Shown one piece after another: positions 37,328-45,363 of a stretch of DNA of 64,000 nt (within the stretch, counting starts at the first letter, position 1; each line of letters opens with the position of its first letter). Origin of the DNA: Clostridia bacterium. GTDB lineage: Bacteria > Bacillota > Clostridia > Oscillospirales > CAG-272. The position numbers were made by a program, and so were the translations under genes. Below the pieces are notes generated by a model. The model was not told the DNA's origin and did no database searches. It saw only the letters and a program-made list of their open reading frames with translations. The stretch is from the NCBI GenBank assembly GCA_017441005.1, contig JAFSAM010000082.1, positions 1 to 64,000 of the forward strand, written 5' to 3'.

Positions 37328-37840
37328 TGAATATTCGTTTATATACTTCATTACTTCGTTTTTAGGTACACCCAAGGCGTACGCAAAATCACCCGAAAGT
37401 ATGCTTTCTGCCATAGAAAGATACCTAAGATCCATTGCCCTCATTTTCTTCTTTGCCTTCTCCATCTCATCTTTATAAGCGCTGACAGCTCTTACGATCC
37501 AAAGCATCTTGACCTTGTCGCCGCTGTTTATTATTTCCTCAAAAAGCGCAGTTCGCGATTTGCAGTCATCAAGCCACAAACCGTCGATATTTTTCGATTC
37601 TTCGATTATACTATGTATCTCTTCAACGGTAAGAGCACGTCTTATCTCCTTTTCAAGCTCTGAGCCTATCGGAACGAACACCCTTGTATTTTCATCATAT
37701 ACGGAAGTAAGAACGTAATACTCCTTCTTTCCTTGACCTCCGAAATTCTGTACGGAAATTTCCGTTATTTTACACACGCCGGTCTTTCGGTACGTTACAT
37801 AATCATTCACCGTATATGCCGTTTTGTCCTTTTTATCCAC
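37322..37840 (-). CDS. CarD-like transcription regulator
   Basis: 172 residues starting at GTG 37840 with AAGGGGG 9 nt upstream. The N-terminal RNA-polymerase-interacting Tudor-like domain carries 'NDYVTYRKTGVCKITEI' (about 12-28) and 'REYYVL'-type strand 'KKEYYVLTSVYDENTRVFVP'. The C-terminal helical part (about 95-172) is the DNA-contacting domain. CarD proteins bind the beta subunit and stabilise or destabilise promoter open complexes. Single gene. Confidence 0.9.
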   Translation of the reverse strand: MDKKDKTAYTVNDYVTYRKTGVCKITEISVQNFGGQGKKEYYVLTSVYDENTRVFVPIGSELEKEIRRALTVEEIHSIIEESKNIDGLWLDDCKSRTALFEEIINSGDKVKMLWIVRAVSAYKDEMEKAKKKMRAMDLRYLSMAESILSGDFAYALGVPKNEVMKYINEYSK

Positions 37841-37954
37841 TGTTTGCGCCCCCTTTTGCCCATTCTATATTACTATTATAACATATTTTTAAAAAAATTT
37901 CAAAGCTAATTTTCAAAAAAATTTTATTTTTTCCTGACTTTTATACACAATAAG

Positions 37955-37988
37955 AAAGGATGCGGTTCAATGTTAAACCGCATCCTTT
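37955..37988 (-). terminator. Intrinsic terminator of glyA
   Basis: 13-bp stem AAAGGATGCGGTT / AACCGCATCCTTT just downstream of the glyA stop. T-tract moderate on the minus strand. Confidence 0.8.
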
Positions 37989-37998
37989 TGGGATTTTT

Positions 37999-39240
37999 TT
38001 AATAAAGGGGATATTTCTTACAGAGCTTTGCTACCTCTGCCTTGATGTATTCTGCCTGTGCATCGAAATCGGATGCCGCAAGCTTGATGAGCTTGCCGAT
38101 CACCTTCATATCGTCCTCCTTCATACCTCTTGTGGTAACGGCGGGAGTACCGATTCTTACGCCGCTTGTAATGAAGGGACTCTGCGGATCGTTGGGGATA
38201 GCATTCTTGTTAAGTGTAATGCCAACCTGATCAAGCTTATTCTCAAGCTCCTTACCTGTAATATTGAAGTTACGGAGGTCAACGAGCATTAAGTGGTTAT
38301 CGGTTCCGCCCGATACGAGGTCGAAGCCCTCGGCTACCAGCGTTTCTGCCAAAGCCTTTGCATTCTTGATTACCTGTGTCTGGTATTCCTTGAATTCGGG
38401 CTTAAGCGCCTCGCCGAAGCATACTGCCTTCGCAGAAATTGTATGCATCAAAGGACCGCCCTGCATTCCGGGGAATATGCCCTTGTCGATCTTCTTCGCA
38501 AGCTCTTCCTTACAGAGGATGAGACCGCCTCTCGGACCGCGAAGTGTCTTGTGTGTAGTTGAAGTTACAACGTCCGCATAAGGCACGGGGCTGGGATGAA
38601 GTCCTGCCGCAACAAGACCTGCTATATGCGCCATATCTACCATAAGATATGCGCCGACCTTTTTTGCTATTGCCGCAAAGCGTTCAAAATCAATTATTCT
38701 GGGATATGCCGATGCGCCCGCAACGATAAGCTTGGGCTTATGCTGAACTGCAAGCTCCTCTACCTTATCGTAGTCAATTCTGTGTGTTACATCATCGATT
38801 CCGTAAGGAACGAAGTTATATACAAGACCGCTCATATTTACGGGGCTTCCGTGTGTAAGGTGACCGCCGCAAGCAAGGCTCATACCGAGTACGGTATCGC
38901 CCGGCTGGAGAAGTGCAATGTATACTGCAGAGTTAGCCTGCGCACCGCTATGCGCCTGTACGTTTGCGTGCTCTGCACCAAAAAGTTTCTTTGCTCTTTC
39001 TCTTGCTATATTTTCTGTAATATCTACGCATTCGCATCCGCCGTAGTATCTCTTTCCGGGGTAGCCCTCTGCATATTTATTGGTAAGTACAGTTCCCATT
39101 GCGCTCATTACCGGCTCGGAAACGATGTTCTCCGACGCGATAAGCTCAATGCAATTCTTCTGTCGGTTAAGCTCAAGCTCAATAGCCTTCGCAACCTCTT
39201 CGTCATACTTGTAAAGATAATCCAAATTTTCTCTAATCAT
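37999..39240 (-). CDS. glyA: Serine hydroxymethyltransferase
   Basis: 413 residues, typical length. It interconverts serine and glycine with tetrahydrofolate. '[23 protein letters not shown]' region (about 28-50), '[15 protein letters not shown]', '[22 protein letters not shown]' region (about 93-115), and the PLP Lys in '[16 protein letters not shown]' (about 227). Monocistronic with its own terminator. Confidence 0.98.
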   Translation of the reverse strand: MIRENLDYLYKYDEEVAKAIELELNRQKNCIELIASENIVSEPVMSAMGTVLTNKYAEGYPGKRYYGGCECVDITENIARERAKKLFGAEHANVQAHSGAQANSAVYIALLQPGDTVLGMSLACGGHLTHGSPVNMSGLVYNFVPYGIDDVTHRIDYDKVEELAVQHKPKLIVAGASAYPRIIDFERFAAIAKKVGAYLMVDMAHIAGLVAAGLHPSPVPYADVVTSTTHKTLRGPRGGLILCKEELAKKIDKGIFPGMQGGPLMHTISAKAVCFGEALKPEFKEYQTQVIKNAKALAETLVAEGFDLVSGGTDNHLMLVDLRNFNITGKELENKLDQVGITLNKNAIPNDPQSPFITSGVRIGTPAVTTRGMKEDDMKVIGKLIKLAASDFDAQAEYIKAEVAKLCKKYPLY

Positions 39241-39346
39241 ATTCTTTACGTTCCCTTTCTGTATTATAACATCCCTATTATACTATCTTTTTCTCACTAT
39301 TTCAACTATATTCGCAAAAGAATTAAAAAAATTTAAAATTTACCCG

Positions 39347-39375
39347 TTTACTTTTATACTGATTTGTGGTATACT
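39347..39375 (+). promoter_or_regulatory. Promoter of the small Cys/Asp-rich membrane protein gene
   Basis: TTTACT (39347-39352), 17-nt spacer ending TGG, TATACT (39370-39375). Confidence 0.6.
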
Positions 39376-39409
39376 ATACACAAATAAAAAATTTGGGAGG
39401 TACTATATC

Positions 39410-39679
39410 ATGCCAGAAAACAAAAAAGATTACGAAAAAAATGATGGCCTTAGTTTGATTCTCAAGCTGGTTCTCATCTTTGGTGCTATTATTGCCGCTG
39501 TTGTAGTGGGAATTAAGGTTTACGAAAAGATCCAGGCAAGACGTATCTGCAAGATATGCGACTGCGCTGACGAAGAAGACTATTTCAACGATGACGACGA
39601 TTTCTGCGATTGCGACGAATGCGACGATGATATTACCATCGCCAAGGTTACCGAAAAGGAAATCAATCCCACAGAATAA
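39410..39679 (+). CDS. Small membrane protein with Cys/Asp-rich cytoplasmic tail (hypothetical)
   Basis: 89 residues with a strong GGGAGGT site. One membrane helix (about 14-36) is followed by 'RRICKICDCADEEDYF', then 'DDDDFCDCDECDDD'. The tail holds six cysteines in CxxCxC and CxCxxC spacing plus about 18 acidic residues, an arrangement suited to metal binding. Family not recognised. The next gene, after a terminator, encodes an iron-type DtxR regulator, so a metal link is a reasonable but unproven guess. Confidence 0.8.
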   Translation: MPENKKDYEKNDGLSLILKLVLIFGAIIAAVVVGIKVYEKIQARRICKICDCADEEDYFNDDDDFCDCDECDDDITIAKVTEKEINPTE

Positions 39680-39699
39680 TTATTGACCGTCACACATCG

Positions 39700-39730
39700 A
39701 AAAGCTTGTCATTTATGACAGGCTTTTTTA
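39700..39730 (+). terminator. Intrinsic terminator after the Cys/Asp-rich protein gene
   Basis: 10-bp stem with one G-U pair (AAGCTTGTCA / TGACAGGCTT) followed by TTTTTATTTT. Confidence 0.85.
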
Positions 39731-39755
39731 TTTTCTGTATATCCTTATTTTTTAC

Positions 39756-39784
39756 TTGAAAAAACTGTAATACTGTGTTATAAT
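39756..39784 (+). promoter_or_regulatory. Sigma-A promoter of the DtxR-type regulator
   Basis: TTGAAA (39756-39761), 17-nt spacer, TATAAT (39779-39784). Transcription should start near 39791, which rules out an ATG at 39792 as translation start. Confidence 0.8.
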
Positions 39785-39821
39785 AGCCCTAATGAAAAAT
39801 CCCCATAAAGGATGTGAATAT

Positions 39822-40187
39822 ATGCTTCTGCAAGAATCAGGCGAAATGTACCTCGAAACAATATACGTCCTTACCAAAGAGAGAGACAACATACGTTCGA
39901 TCGATATTTGCGAATACATGGGCTACTCGAAGCCAAGCATCAGCCGCGCCGTGGGAATACTCAAAAATGCCGGCTATATCAATGTCGACCAAAACGGCTA
40001 TATCACCCTGACCGACAGCGGTCTTCTGATCGCAGAAAAGACCTATGAAAGGCATCACGTCCTGACAAGTCTGTTTATCAAAATGGGAGTCAGTGAAAAG
40101 ACCGCATCCGAGGATGCCTGCAAGATCGAGCACGTCATAAGCGACGAGGTCTTTGAGGCAATAAAAAAATACTTTGTTAAAATGTAA
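39822..40187 (+). CDS. DtxR-family iron-type metalloregulator (short form)
   Basis: 121 residues from ATG 39822 (AAAGGATG 8 nt upstream). Winged-helix DNA-binding domain (about 1-60; 'YSKPSISRAVGIL' recognition helix) and dimerisation/metal domain (about 60-121); the C-terminal SH3 domain is absent. The metal residues follow DtxR rather than MntR: Met in 'ESGEMYLETIY', His in 'ERHHVLTSLF', and Cys-x-x-Glu-His in 'DACKIEHVISDEV'. This predicts Fe(II) sensing. It is co-directional with a sugar isomerase-like gene 12 nt downstream, an unexpected partner. Confidence 0.9.
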   Translation: MLLQESGEMYLETIYVLTKERDNIRSIDICEYMGYSKPSISRAVGILKNAGYINVDQNGYITLTDSGLLIAEKTYERHHVLTSLFIKMGVSEKTASEDACKIEHVISDEVFEAIKKYFVKM

Positions 40188-40199
40188 AAGGGGAATATT

Positions 40200-41063
40200 A
40201 TGAAAATTTCAACAGAAATCGCTTCCATTGCCAAAATCGTCGGCGAGGAAAAAGCTATAGAATACGTTGCAAAAGCGGGTTTTGACCACTGGGATTTCTC
40301 GATGTTCGAAATGGCGCGCTTCAACAAAGCGACAGGCAAGCTTTTTGAAACGGGTCATCCCCTTATGGGCAATGAACGCCTTGCCTTTGCAAGGAAGCTC
40401 AAGCAGATCGGGCTTGACTTTGGAATTACCTGCAACCAGGCACACGCGCCCTTCCCGGTGAGAATTCCCGAGATATTGGATGCGCAGAAATATGCGCTCG
40501 AATGTGCCGCCGAAGCGGGAGCTAAAATTTGTGTCGTACACCCAGACAACTTTAAGTCCCCCGAGGAAAACGCGGAAATGTATTTTGAGCTCCTTCCCTT
40601 TGCCAAGGAATACGGCGTCAAGATTGCAACAGAGAATATGTGGAACTGGGATACCGAAAAGCTCGAAGCTCTCCCCGCTGCCTGCTCGGATGCAAAAAAC
40701 TTCCTCGATCATATTCTCGCTGTAAATGATCCATACTTCGTAGCCTGCCTCGACATCGGTCACGCGGAAATGCGCGGACTCAACACAACTGCCGTCGAAT
40801 GCATACATACCCTCGGTGATCACCTTCAGGCTCTCCATATTCACGACAACGATAAGTGGCACGACAGCCACATGCTTCCCTTCTCTATGGACATCGACTT
40901 TGACGCTATACTCAAGGCTTTGAAGGACATCGGATACAACGGCGATTTCACACTCGAGGCCGATAGACATATCGGAAACAGACCTGCAGAAGAGGTATTC
41001 AGCGGTGTTTGCGAAATGGCAAAATCCACAAGAAAGCTTGCAGATATGTTTGAAGCTCTTTAA
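40200..41063 (+). CDS. Sugar phosphate isomerase/epimerase-like TIM barrel protein
   Basis: 287 residues, xylose isomerase-like/AP endonuclease 2 fold. Metal ligands can be placed at Glu in 'VKIATENMWNW' (about 140-150), 'ACLDIGHAEMRG' (Asp and His, about 182-193), His in 'ALHIHDNDKWHDSH' and Glu in 'GDFTLEADRH'. Such proteins isomerise or epimerise small sugars and cyclitols; the substrate is unknown. Likely co-transcribed with the DtxR-type gene. Confidence 0.88.
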   Translation: MKISTEIASIAKIVGEEKAIEYVAKAGFDHWDFSMFEMARFNKATGKLFETGHPLMGNERLAFARKLKQIGLDFGITCNQAHAPFPVRIPEILDAQKYALECAAEAGAKICVVHPDNFKSPEENAEMYFELLPFAKEYGVKIATENMWNWDTEKLEALPAACSDAKNFLDHILAVNDPYFVACLDIGHAEMRGLNTTAVECIHTLGDHLQALHIHDNDKWHDSHMLPFSMDIDFDAILKALKDIGYNGDFTLEADRHIGNRPAEEVFSGVCEMAKSTRKLADMFEAL

Positions 41064-41083
41064 ATTTCTTTTTAAATTATAAT

Positions 41084-41116
41084 GGGATAGGCTAAAATGC
41101 CTATCCCGTTTTTTTA
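41084..41116. terminator. Bidirectional terminator
   Basis: 9-bp stem GGGATAGGC / GCCTATCCC with a 6-nt loop and seven T on the plus strand; the minus strand is AT-rich after the stem. It separates two convergent genes. Confidence 0.85.
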
Positions 41117-41117
41117 A

Positions 41118-42170
41118 TCAGAGCCTTACCTTGCCAAGCAGATTCTTTTCAAAAATCATATTTTCCTGCAAGTATGAACGTGTACCTACACCCGCATCGA
41201 CAGCCCTTTTGTACATTTCCTTTGCAATCGATACATCGACATAAGCAAGTCCTACGGCATTGAAGTAAATGAATTCCTCGTCATTCTCTCTGCCCTTCTT
41301 TTCGCCCGAAAGAACGTCGATGAGATTGCCGTATATATCACTGTCGGTGATGACGCCGTCCTTGTAGCAGCGAGATACCGTCTGCGTGCGGTGCTTTACG
41401 GTCTCCCAGTCATCGCATACGATCTTATCCGCCATCTTTACAACGGCATACTCATCCTCCCAGCCGCCTATGTGGCTGTAGAATGCGCCCTTCTTGATCC
41501 ATTCCGCCTTCAAAAGCGGTGCCTGTGCGCTTGTGGCTGTTACGATTATATCCGAATCGACTATTGCATCCTTCAATACAGTCTTGCATCCAATAAAGGT
41601 CATATCGGGGAGAATGGGCGAAAGGTCTCTTATGAAAGCATCCTCCTCTGCCTCGGAAACGGCGGCAACCTTGCACACCTTGAGCGATGGTCTGACACAT
41701 TTCATACCAAGCAAATGCATCTTTGCCTGCTCGCCCGCACCTATAAAGCCTATTGTTTCGGAGTTCTCACGCGACAAAGCCTCGGCGGCGGTAGCGCCCA
41801 TAGCCGCAACACGCATATTCGAGCAAAGGGTACCCTCCATTACGCATACGGGAAATCCCTTTTCGATTTCGGACAAAACGATTATTGCAGATAAATTCTG
41901 CACACCGTAGCGACGGGGATTTGGGGGGAATACAGATACCCACTTTACACCGCATATCTTTTCGTCAAGCAGTGTTGCGGGAAGGCAGTTTATTCTCTCC
42001 TGTGTCTCCTGATTAAAGATCTGTACTATCTTATCGGGGAAAAGTATTCTTTCCTCCTTAAACTTGAATAAGCCTTCTTTTAATGCACTTATAGCAAGCC
42101 TCATATCGAATGCGCCCGCATTTATAAGATCCTCCTGGGATAAAGTCAAATAGCTGATCTCTGTACTCAT
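41118..42170 (-). CDS. Ornithine cyclodeaminase/mu-crystallin family protein
   Basis: 350 residues. Rossmann nucleotide motif 'ETIGFIGAGEQAKMHLLGM' (about 137-155), preceded by 'VCVMEGTLCSNMRVAAMGATAAEAL' region, which holds the substrate-contacting Arg. Family members are ornithine cyclodeaminases, alanine dehydrogenases or ketimine reductases, all NAD(P)-linked; which one applies is not predictable. It is divergent from a LysR gene, the usual arrangement for a regulator and its target. Confidence 0.88.
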   Translation of the reverse strand: MSTEISYLTLSQEDLINAGAFDMRLAISALKEGLFKFKEERILFPDKIVQIFNQETQERINCLPATLLDEKICGVKWVSVFPPNPRRYGVQNLSAIIVLSEIEKGFPVCVMEGTLCSNMRVAAMGATAAEALSRENSETIGFIGAGEQAKMHLLGMKCVRPSLKVCKVAAVSEAEEDAFIRDLSPILPDMTFIGCKTVLKDAIVDSDIIVTATSAQAPLLKAEWIKKGAFYSHIGGWEDEYAVVKMADKIVCDDWETVKHRTQTVSRCYKDGVITDSDIYGNLIDVLSGEKKGRENDEEFIYFNAVGLAYVDVSIAKEMYKRAVDAGVGTRSYLQENMIFEKNLLGKVRL

Positions 42171-42247
42171 TGTGTATTCTCCTCTTTTGTTTTCTATCCC
42201 ATTATATCAATTGTTTAGATGATTGTAAATAATTAGATAGTATGGTC

Positions 42248-42276
42248 TTGCATCATCATAAATTGTGTGGTACAAT
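42248..42276 (+). promoter_or_regulatory. Promoter of the LysR gene in the divergent spacer
   Basis: TTGCAT (42248-42253), 17-nt spacer ending TGG, TACAAT (42271-42276). The 130-bp spacer is where the LysR protein would bind. Confidence 0.6.
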
Positions 42277-42303
42277 ATAAAAAAACAAAAAGGAGCATTT
42301 TTT

Positions 42304-43152
42304 ATGGAAATATTACAGCTCAAATATTTTTTTGAAAGCGCAAAAGCTGAAAGCTTTACATACACGGCAAAAAAGTATCAGGTGCCGACGACCGCAGTCT
42401 CCTCATCGATCAGAAGACTTGAAGATGAGCTTGGATGCAAGCTCTTTGAAAGAACGGCAAACCGTATATTTTTGAACGAAAAAGGAAAAAGGCTGGAGCA
42501 AGCACTTTGCACCGTCTTTGACGAGCTTGACCAAGCTATCGAAGACATTTCGACGGACTATAATGACCGCCGCGAAATAAAGCTTCTTGTCAGGGGAATG
42601 CGGCGTAAGATCACGAATTTGCTGAGCGAATTCAGCCGAAAGCACCCGAATATTATGTTTAAAATAGTATTCAACGAGGCCGATTCCGATGATTACGACA
42701 TCATTATAGACGACGAAAAGGACATCTACAGAGGCTACAAAAAATTCAAGCTTTACAGTATGCGTCTTCACCTGAAATGCGCATCGGACAACCCGATCAG
42801 CAAAATGAAGCTCTCTCTCGTTCAGCTCTGTGACCAGCCTTTCGTTTCTATGGAGGCAAATAGCAATATGCACAGAATCCTCACAAAGGCGTGCAACAAG
42901 GTGGGCTTCCACCCGAAAATATCCGCATTTTGCAACGATATCGAATGTTACGAAAAGCTGATCGCAAGCGGTATGGGTATCGGCATCGGACGGGAGGACT
43001 ATGCCTCCGAGACAAATAACTCAAACATATCCGACCTTGACGTTACAGATTTCAACGAAAGCTACACCGTCTACGTCTACTACAAAGAAAAAGAAAACTA
43101 CGGAAACGTAAAAAACCTCATCGACTTTCTGAAAAAAGAAAGTGACAAATAA
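42304..43152 (+). CDS. LysR-family transcriptional regulator
   Basis: 282 residues from ATG 42304 (AAGGAG upstream). Winged helix-turn-helix at about 1-60 ('QLKYFFESAKAESFTYTAKK', 'VPTTAVSSSIRRLEDELGCKLFERT' region). The effector domain (about 90-282) is slightly short and rich in Asp/Lys. Probable controller of the divergent cyclodeaminase-family gene; inducer unknown. Confidence 0.92.
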   Translation: MEILQLKYFFESAKAESFTYTAKKYQVPTTAVSSSIRRLEDELGCKLFERTANRIFLNEKGKRLEQALCTVFDELDQAIEDISTDYNDRREIKLLVRGMRRKITNLLSEFSRKHPNIMFKIVFNEADSDDYDIIIDDEKDIYRGYKKFKLYSMRLHLKCASDNPISKMKLSLVQLCDQPFVSMEANSNMHRILTKACNKVGFHPKISAFCNDIECYEKLIASGMGIGIGREDYASETNNSNISDLDVTDFNESYTVYVYYKEKENYGNVKNLIDFLKKESDK

Positions 43153-43228
43153 TTTTTTATATTAAACAGAATTTTTTGCACCCAAATTCAAAAACGCCAC
43201 ACTATATGATCGGAAGGAGGGAAAATGT

Positions 43229-44887
43229 ATGCAACAAGCCAAAACAAGTGATGAGCTTATTAAAAACCTTACCGAGAACTATATGGAAAAGCTGTTTTAC
43301 TTTTGTTTGAAAAAAACAGGCAACCGCACCGAGGCAGAAGATCTGACACAAGATATTGCCCTCTGTGTGATCACTTCCCTAAACAAAGGTACGTTTCCGG
43401 TATCATTTTCGGCTTGGGTATGGCAAATTGCGCGGAACCGTTACTCCGTATGGGCAAAAAACAAGCGCAAAAAAAACGAAGCCCTAAGCAGTAACGATAT
43501 CGGCAATTTCGAAATTGAAGATACCCAAAAAGACATACTTGAAAAAATTGTAAACGAAGAACAAGTGGCCTTGCTACGTCGGGAGCTGGCATTTATCAAA
43601 AGTGATTACCGTAATATAATCGTAGAATACTACATAAAAAACAAAAGCTTGCGCGAGATCGCATCACACCTCTCCCTTCCGACAAACACGGTCAAGTCTC
43701 GGCTTTTCCGAGCAAGAGAAATATTGAAAGAAGGTATGACTATGGCGCGAGAATTCGGAAAACTAAGCTACAAGCCCGAAAACATTTATTTTATTAACAA
43801 CGGACTGCACGGCACAAACGGTGAACCGTGGAACTACATTTCACGGTCGCTGTGCAAAAATATTATGCTTGCAGCCTACAGAACGCCGTCAACAGCAGAA
43901 GAACTTGCCGTGGAGCTCGGAGTCGCACTCCCCTATATGGAAGAAGAGCTGTCTTCACTTGTCAGTGCCACTTTAATGAAGAAGAATAAAAACAAGTACG
44001 AAACAAACTTTTTTATCGTAAGCGCAGAAGCTCAAGAAAAGATCTATGCACATTTGCGCAGTATTGCTCCCATACTTACTAATGCCGTAATAGCCGCAAT
44101 GGAATATGATATTAAGTGGAAAAACTTGAATTCACCCAATTGGCACGAAAATTATCAGTCGTTTGAGGATATGAAATGGGCTCTGCTTATGATGGAAACA
44201 GATGCTGTAAACACCTACACACTAAACCTATTCAATAAAGATGAGCCTTCCTCCAGTATAGGGCCTTGGGGACATACTCTTCGCCCAAACGGCGGAGAAT
44301 GGGATCTGCTCGGAATGGAGAGTAATCACGGCAATGAACCCTGTTTTGTAGGACTTAGCGGGTGTGTATCAAACCCAAACGAAAAGGATCTTCCGGAAAT
44401 AACGTTTCGTCAATTCCGCTTTAAATACGGCGGGCTTGAAAAACGCACTCCTCCCCCTCTTTCGTACGCTGACGGGAAAGCTTTGGTTGAAGTTGCAAGC
44501 GGCAATGCTCAAGAAGCGGACATTGCAATTTTGAAGCGGTTGGAATCATACGGATATATTCAAAATACATCTGCGGGATATGCTCCGACAATTATGGTCA
44601 TTTGCAAAAATAAAGCTCATAAAATGCCAAAAAAAGTACGGGACGAGTTTGAGGCTCTTCGCTTCAAAGCCCGAGACATTGCCGCAAAGCATTATTTATT
44701 CTGTCGCGAGCTGATATACAAAGAAATTCCCGAGTTTTTGAAGGATGATGCTTTTCAGATCGATCACGCCTGTGCAAATATTTTTTCAATGCGCGGTGCA
44801 GTTCTTGAAGAGGCAATTAAGCAAGGCTACTTGACCTTTGATAGTAATAATGATAAACAGATACTTGGAGCATTCCTTGTGATATAA
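43229..44887 (+). CDS. ECF sigma factor with a 380-residue C-terminal extension
   Basis: 552 residues, against about 170-190 for a plain ECF factor. Sigma region 2 spans about 15-85 ('EAEDLTQDIALCVITSL', 'FSAWVWQIARNRYSVWAKN'). Region 4 spans about 120-170 ('SLREIASHLSLPTNTVKSRLF'). The extension begins with about 60 residues, then a winged-helix-like stretch 'STAEELAVELGVALPYMEEEL' (about 218-238). A second conserved-looking block (about 320-410) holds 'GPWGHTLRPNGGEWDLLGME' and 'CFVGLSG'. No anti-sigma gene or membrane helix is nearby, so activity may be controlled in cis by the extension. Strong GGAAGGAGG site. Confidence 0.88.
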   Translation: MQQAKTSDELIKNLTENYMEKLFYFCLKKTGNRTEAEDLTQDIALCVITSLNKGTFPVSFSAWVWQIARNRYSVWAKNKRKKNEALSSNDIGNFEIEDTQKDILEKIVNEEQVALLRRELAFIKSDYRNIIVEYYIKNKSLREIASHLSLPTNTVKSRLFRAREILKEGMTMAREFGKLSYKPENIYFINNGLHGTNGEPWNYISRSLCKNIMLAAYRTPSTAEELAVELGVALPYMEEELSSLVSATLMKKNKNKYETNFFIVSAEAQEKIYAHLRSIAPILTNAVIAAMEYDIKWKNLNSPNWHENYQSFEDMKWALLMMETDAVNTYTLNLFNKDEPSSSIGPWGHTLRPNGGEWDLLGMESNHGNEPCFVGLSGCVSNPNEKDLPEITFRQFRFKYGGLEKRTPPPLSYADGKALVEVASGNAQEADIAILKRLESYGYIQNTSAGYAPTIMVICKNKAHKMPKKVRDEFEALRFKARDIAAKHYLFCRELIYKEIPEFLKDDAFQIDHACANIFSMRGAVLEEAIKQGYLTFDSNNDKQILGAFLVI

Positions 44888-45324
44888 TCATAACCACCCT
44901 ATAAGGGTATGTTACAAGCAGGCGCCGAATCCTACCGAAACATTTGTCACATGCAATCTTGCCCTACAGCCACTGATGTGGCGAATATTCTAAGCCTTCC
45001 TCCGAGAGGTAGCGAAGCGGCGGCGAGGGAGTGAATGACAGTCCGGTGGACTGGAAAAAGGGTTCCCCGAAACGCACAAAGTAAGTTTTTTGGGGGCCCG
45101 TGGTAGGGGTTCCACGAAACGCACGAAGTAAGTTTTTTGGGGGCCCGTGGTAGGGGTTCCACGAAACGCACGAAGTAAGTTTTTGGGGTTCCCGTGGTAG
45201 GGGTTCCCCGAACCGAGCTTGTCGAGTTTTTGGGGGTCCCGTGTAGAGCCTTAAGATGCGCGGATCACTCAACGGCAAAAGTCTCTTTTTAACCACTTAG
45301 CTTAGAATGTTAGTTTCGGGATAC
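44888..45324. repeat. Intergenic mosaic repeat region with four 47-bp tandem units
   Basis: Units start near 45060, 45107, 45154 and 45201 with an exact 47-bp period ('TTCC' at 45063, 45110, 45157, 45204). The second and third are nearly identical, the fourth diverges in its second half. In each unit GGGTTCC can pair with GGGGCCC through G-U pairs, and in the second and third CCACG pairs with CGTGG. An upstream hairpin CAGTCC-GGT-GGACTG lies at 45039-45053. Open frames across this region shift with the period, have no ribosome sites and are not believed. No gene is seen here. Confidence 0.8.
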
Positions 45325-45363
45325 AAAAAAGGGATATGGGCAAATGCCCATATCCCTTTTTTT
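45325..45363. terminator. Bidirectional terminator closing the ETF sugar operon
   Basis: 17-bp stem AAAAAAGGGATATGGGC and complement with a 4-nt loop. The A/T arms give T-runs on both strands. Confidence 0.9.

Noticed and set aside
45060..45247. Possible CRISPR array
   Set aside because: Units are directly adjacent 47-mers without unique spacers, and no cas genes are near.
44947..45296. Open frames of 74 and 110 codons across the 47-bp repeats
   Set aside because: The period is not a multiple of three, the frames simply rotate through the repeat, and no ribosome site is present.
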